Assembly: GCA_030619415.1 (NCBI GenBank)
Contig: JAUXBM010000079.1
Span: 1 to 7,491 of the forward strand
Direction of reading: 5' to 3'
DNA length: 7,491 nucleotides
DNA from: Chlorobiota bacterium
Lineage (GTDB): Bacteria > Bacteroidota > Bacteroidia > Bacteroidales > F082
The notes under the pieces were generated by a model. It saw only the letters and a program-made list of their open reading frames with translations, was not told the DNA's origin and made no database searches. Position numbers and translations under genes: made by a program. Position 1 is the first letter of the stretch; each line of letters starts with the position of its first letter. Of the stretch, positions 7,075-7,491 are shown in pieces.

Positions 7075-7491
7075 TTGATCGTAAATAATAACATATACAC
7101 CCATATTGTTGGACGCCTCAGCCTTCCGCAGTTTAAAGTGTTTGGCTTTATCCTGCTCTTCTTGGGGGGATATTTAATATACCTTCTTAATTATTGGGGG
7201 CTCGTTGTTCTGTTGGTTGGGGTGGGCTTGTATTTTTCAGTGCTGGGCCTACAAATAGATTTTAGTAAAAATCAACGCCGTGAGTTTTTTGGCATTTTTG
7301 GGTATAAGTTCGGGAAGTGGAAACCTTTGCCAAAGATTGAATATGTCACGATTTTTGTTGAGCGATATGCTCAGCGGGGCTCGGTGGCAAGTATCGATAA
7401 TGTCCAACACTACAGTAAATTGAATGTCAGTTTGATTGTCTCCAAAACTGAAAGATACGAGGCTGGTTTCTTCCATGATAAAGCGAAAGCC
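7075..7491 (+). CDS. Small membrane protein of unknown function, N-terminal part (TTG start, runs off the right edge)
   Basis: An open frame of 139 codons reaches the window edge with no stop. I do not recognise a named family. Two hydrophobic segments, at about 22-38 (VFGFILLFLGGYLIYLL) and 42-59 (GLVVLLVGVGLYFSVLGL), form a short helical hairpin. After it comes a soluble stretch with a regular strand-like pattern, including IDFSKNQRREFFG (61-73), GKWKPLPKIEYVTIFVE (80-96) and SKLNVSLIVSK (114-124). This layout resembles uncharacterised Bacteroidota proteins with two helices and a small beta, possibly PH-like, domain; that is a resemblance from memory only. There is no ATG in the frame before or near the first helix, and the first stop upstream is at 7027-7029, so TTG 7075 is the best start. 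It lies 7 bases after dsbD in the same direction, so co-transcription is likely. Base use looks coding and no competing frame is convincing. Confidence 0.72.
   Translation, partial: MIVNNNIYTHIVGRLSLPQFKVFGFILLFLGGYLIYLLNYWGLVVLLVGVGLYFSVLGLQIDFSKNQRREFFGIFGYKFGKWKPLPKIEYVTIFVERYAQRGSVASIDNVQHYSKLNVSLIVSKTERYEAGFFHDKAKA

Noticed and set aside
7028..7076. Intrinsic terminator after dsbD, suggested by the seven T bases at 7070-7076
   Set aside because: The preceding sequence has only the short palindrome CTTTAAAG and no GC-rich stem. The T-run leads straight into the TTG start of the next gene.
7249..7476. Minus-strand open frame of 75 codons near the right edge
   Set aside because: It is antisense to the membrane-protein frame starting at 7075, which has coherent hydrophobic segments and continues to the edge. 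The minus frame has no such structure.

Overview
The window looks like ordinary chromosomal DNA from a Bacteroidota bacterium, probably an anaerobic or facultative member of the Bacteroidales/Marinilabiliales side. This placement is inferred from three things. Protein family styles fit: the fused gamma-alpha 2-oxoacid:ferredoxin oxidoreductase, the DsbD with a GHGCVNC thioredoxin motif, and an exported protein cleaved just before Gln. No gene has a convincing Shine-Dalgarno sequence. Finally, TAnnTTTG boxes, the Bacteroidota -7 promoter element, lie just upstream of four of the six genes. Species cannot be told from the sequence alone.

Layout. Positions 1-111 (minus strand) hold the first 37 codons of a 2[4Fe-4S] ferredoxin that runs off the left edge. 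A 348-base AT-rich divergent intergenic region follows, with one candidate promoter facing each way. korA (460-2304) and korB (2311-3366) lie 6 bases apart and encode a two-subunit 2-oxoacid (probably 2-oxoglutarate):ferredoxin oxidoreductase. The 231 bases between korB and tilS hold the least ordinary sequence here: a degenerate 9-bp tandem repeat of 14 units, with an oppositely oriented arm of the same repeat just after korB. tilS (3598-4926) encodes tRNA(Ile)-lysidine synthetase. After a 131-base gap with a good Bacteroidota-type promoter comes dsbD (5058-7067), an inner-membrane thiol-disulfide reductant carrier. Seven bases later, a TTG-initiated gene for a small two-helix membrane protein runs off the right edge.

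How the genes relate. KorAB oxidises a 2-oxoacid with CoA and passes electrons to ferredoxin. The divergent ferredoxin is a natural acceptor, since no ferredoxin-like delta subunit lies beside korAB. tilS is a translation housekeeping gene and dsbD handles periplasmic redox; neither has a clear functional tie to korAB. I see no mobile element, CRISPR array, RNA gene or defence system. I found no convincing new multi-gene system: the points worth a second look are the repeat array that forms the tilS upstream region and the apparently leaderless tilS promoter.
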